From: Candidatus Omnitrophota bacterium | GTDB lineage: Bacteria; Omnitrophota; Gorgyraeia; Gygaellales; Profunditerraquicolaceae | Assembly (NCBI GenBank): GCA_016212045.1 | Contig: JACRHO010000026.1 | Coordinates: 1-5,422, forward strand | Reading direction: 5' to 3' | Length of the DNA stretch: 5,422 nt | In this document: positions 5,192 through 5,422 of the stretch, piece by piece | Layout: each line of letters starts with the position of its first letter | How positions within the stretch are numbered: position 1 is the stretch's first letter | The notes under the pieces: model-generated | Told to the model about the DNA's origin: nothing | The model's database searches: none | The model's input: only the letters and a program-made list of their open reading frames with translations | Made by a program: the position numbers and the translations under genes

Positions 5192-5422
5192 GAAGACAGG
5201 GATTAATTTTTGTTATCTCTGGACCGTCGGGTTCAGGCAAGACCACGCTCTTGGGAGCCTTGCTAAAAAGCCCGGGATTACAGAAAAAATTAGCCAAGTC
5301 CATTTCCTTGACCACGCGGCCCAAAAGGTCAGGCGAGAGAGAGGGGAGGGATTATTTTTTTATCAGCCGGTCTGAGTTTCGCAAGAGGCGCAAAGAGAAG
5401 AAAATCCTTGAACAGACCAGGT
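5188..5422 (+). CDS. gmk: Guanylate kinase, 3'-partial
   Basis: Guanylate kinase phosphorylates GMP to GDP with ATP, an essential purine step; its product GDP is a substrate of the Ndk encoded upstream. The first 78 residues are visible. GLIFVISGPSGSGKTT (5-20) is the P-loop, and SISLTTRPKRSGE (38-50) with GRDYFF (53-58) is the GMP-binding region; R44, R47 and Y56 fall in the usual binding positions. The frame stays open to the window edge; about 110-130 further residues are expected. I chose GTG at 5188 because it is the only plausible start codon shortly before the P-loop and it overlaps the yicC stop as GTGA. AGGTG (5172-5176) is a modest Shine-Dalgarno sequence 11 nt upstream. The region after F64 (KRRKEKK) is unusually basic. 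Confidence 0.95.
   Translation, partial: MRRQGLIFVISGPSGSGKTTLLGALLKSPGLQKKLAKSISLTTRPKRSGEREGRDYFFISRSEFRKRRKEKKILEQTR

Overview
All nine genes lie on the + strand and are packed tightly: rpmH (5' edge) - yidD - yidC - a 57-residue Jag N-domain ORF - [promoter and parS-like region] - parA - parB - ndk - yicC - gmk (3' edge). The gene content is bacterial. YidC has a large periplasmic domain, which points to a Gram-negative-type (diderm) cell envelope. The gene set (rpmH/yidD/yidC/jag next to parAB) is the classic neighbourhood of the chromosomal replication origin. The protein flavour, with a long variant Ndk, the YidC C-terminal half and yicC-gmk joined to parAB, suggests an uncultured lineage such as Omnitrophota. 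That assignment is an inference from memory of family appearance, not a search result.

Region 1-2059 looks like one compact transcription unit for ribosome and membrane biogenesis: ribosomal protein L34, the small YidD factor, the YidC insertase and a stand-alone Jag_N domain. Gaps are only 3, 7 and 2 nt. It differs from the textbook order: rnpA, which normally sits between rpmH and yidD, is absent, and the Jag protein lacks its KH and R3H domains. mnmE, mnmG and rsmG, which often separate jag from parA, are also absent.

The 106-nt gap at 2060-2165 is the only real intergenic space. It holds a strong sigma70-type promoter (TTGACA, 16 nt, GATAAT). Downstream of the predicted transcription start is a perfect 8-bp inverted repeat, whose left arm overlaps a 14-bp sequence matching the parS core at 12 of 14 positions. 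This is a plausible ParB-binding autoregulatory or centromere site directly in front of parAB.

Region 2166-5422 is a second tightly coupled operon: parA/parB for chromosome segregation, ndk and gmk for nucleotide phosphorylation, and yicC for RNA turnover. Junctions are 1 nt (parA-parB), an ATGA overlap (parB-ndk), 11 nt (ndk-yicC) and a GTGA overlap (yicC-gmk). No terminator is visible anywhere in the window.

The main curiosities are the degenerate parS-like site, the solitary Jag_N domain, the missing rnpA, a small 13-bp DNA repeat family inside yidC read in more than one frame, and loss of the usual positive charge in the YidC groove. I found no CRISPR array, transposase, tRNA or rRNA, and no clearly new multi-gene system.
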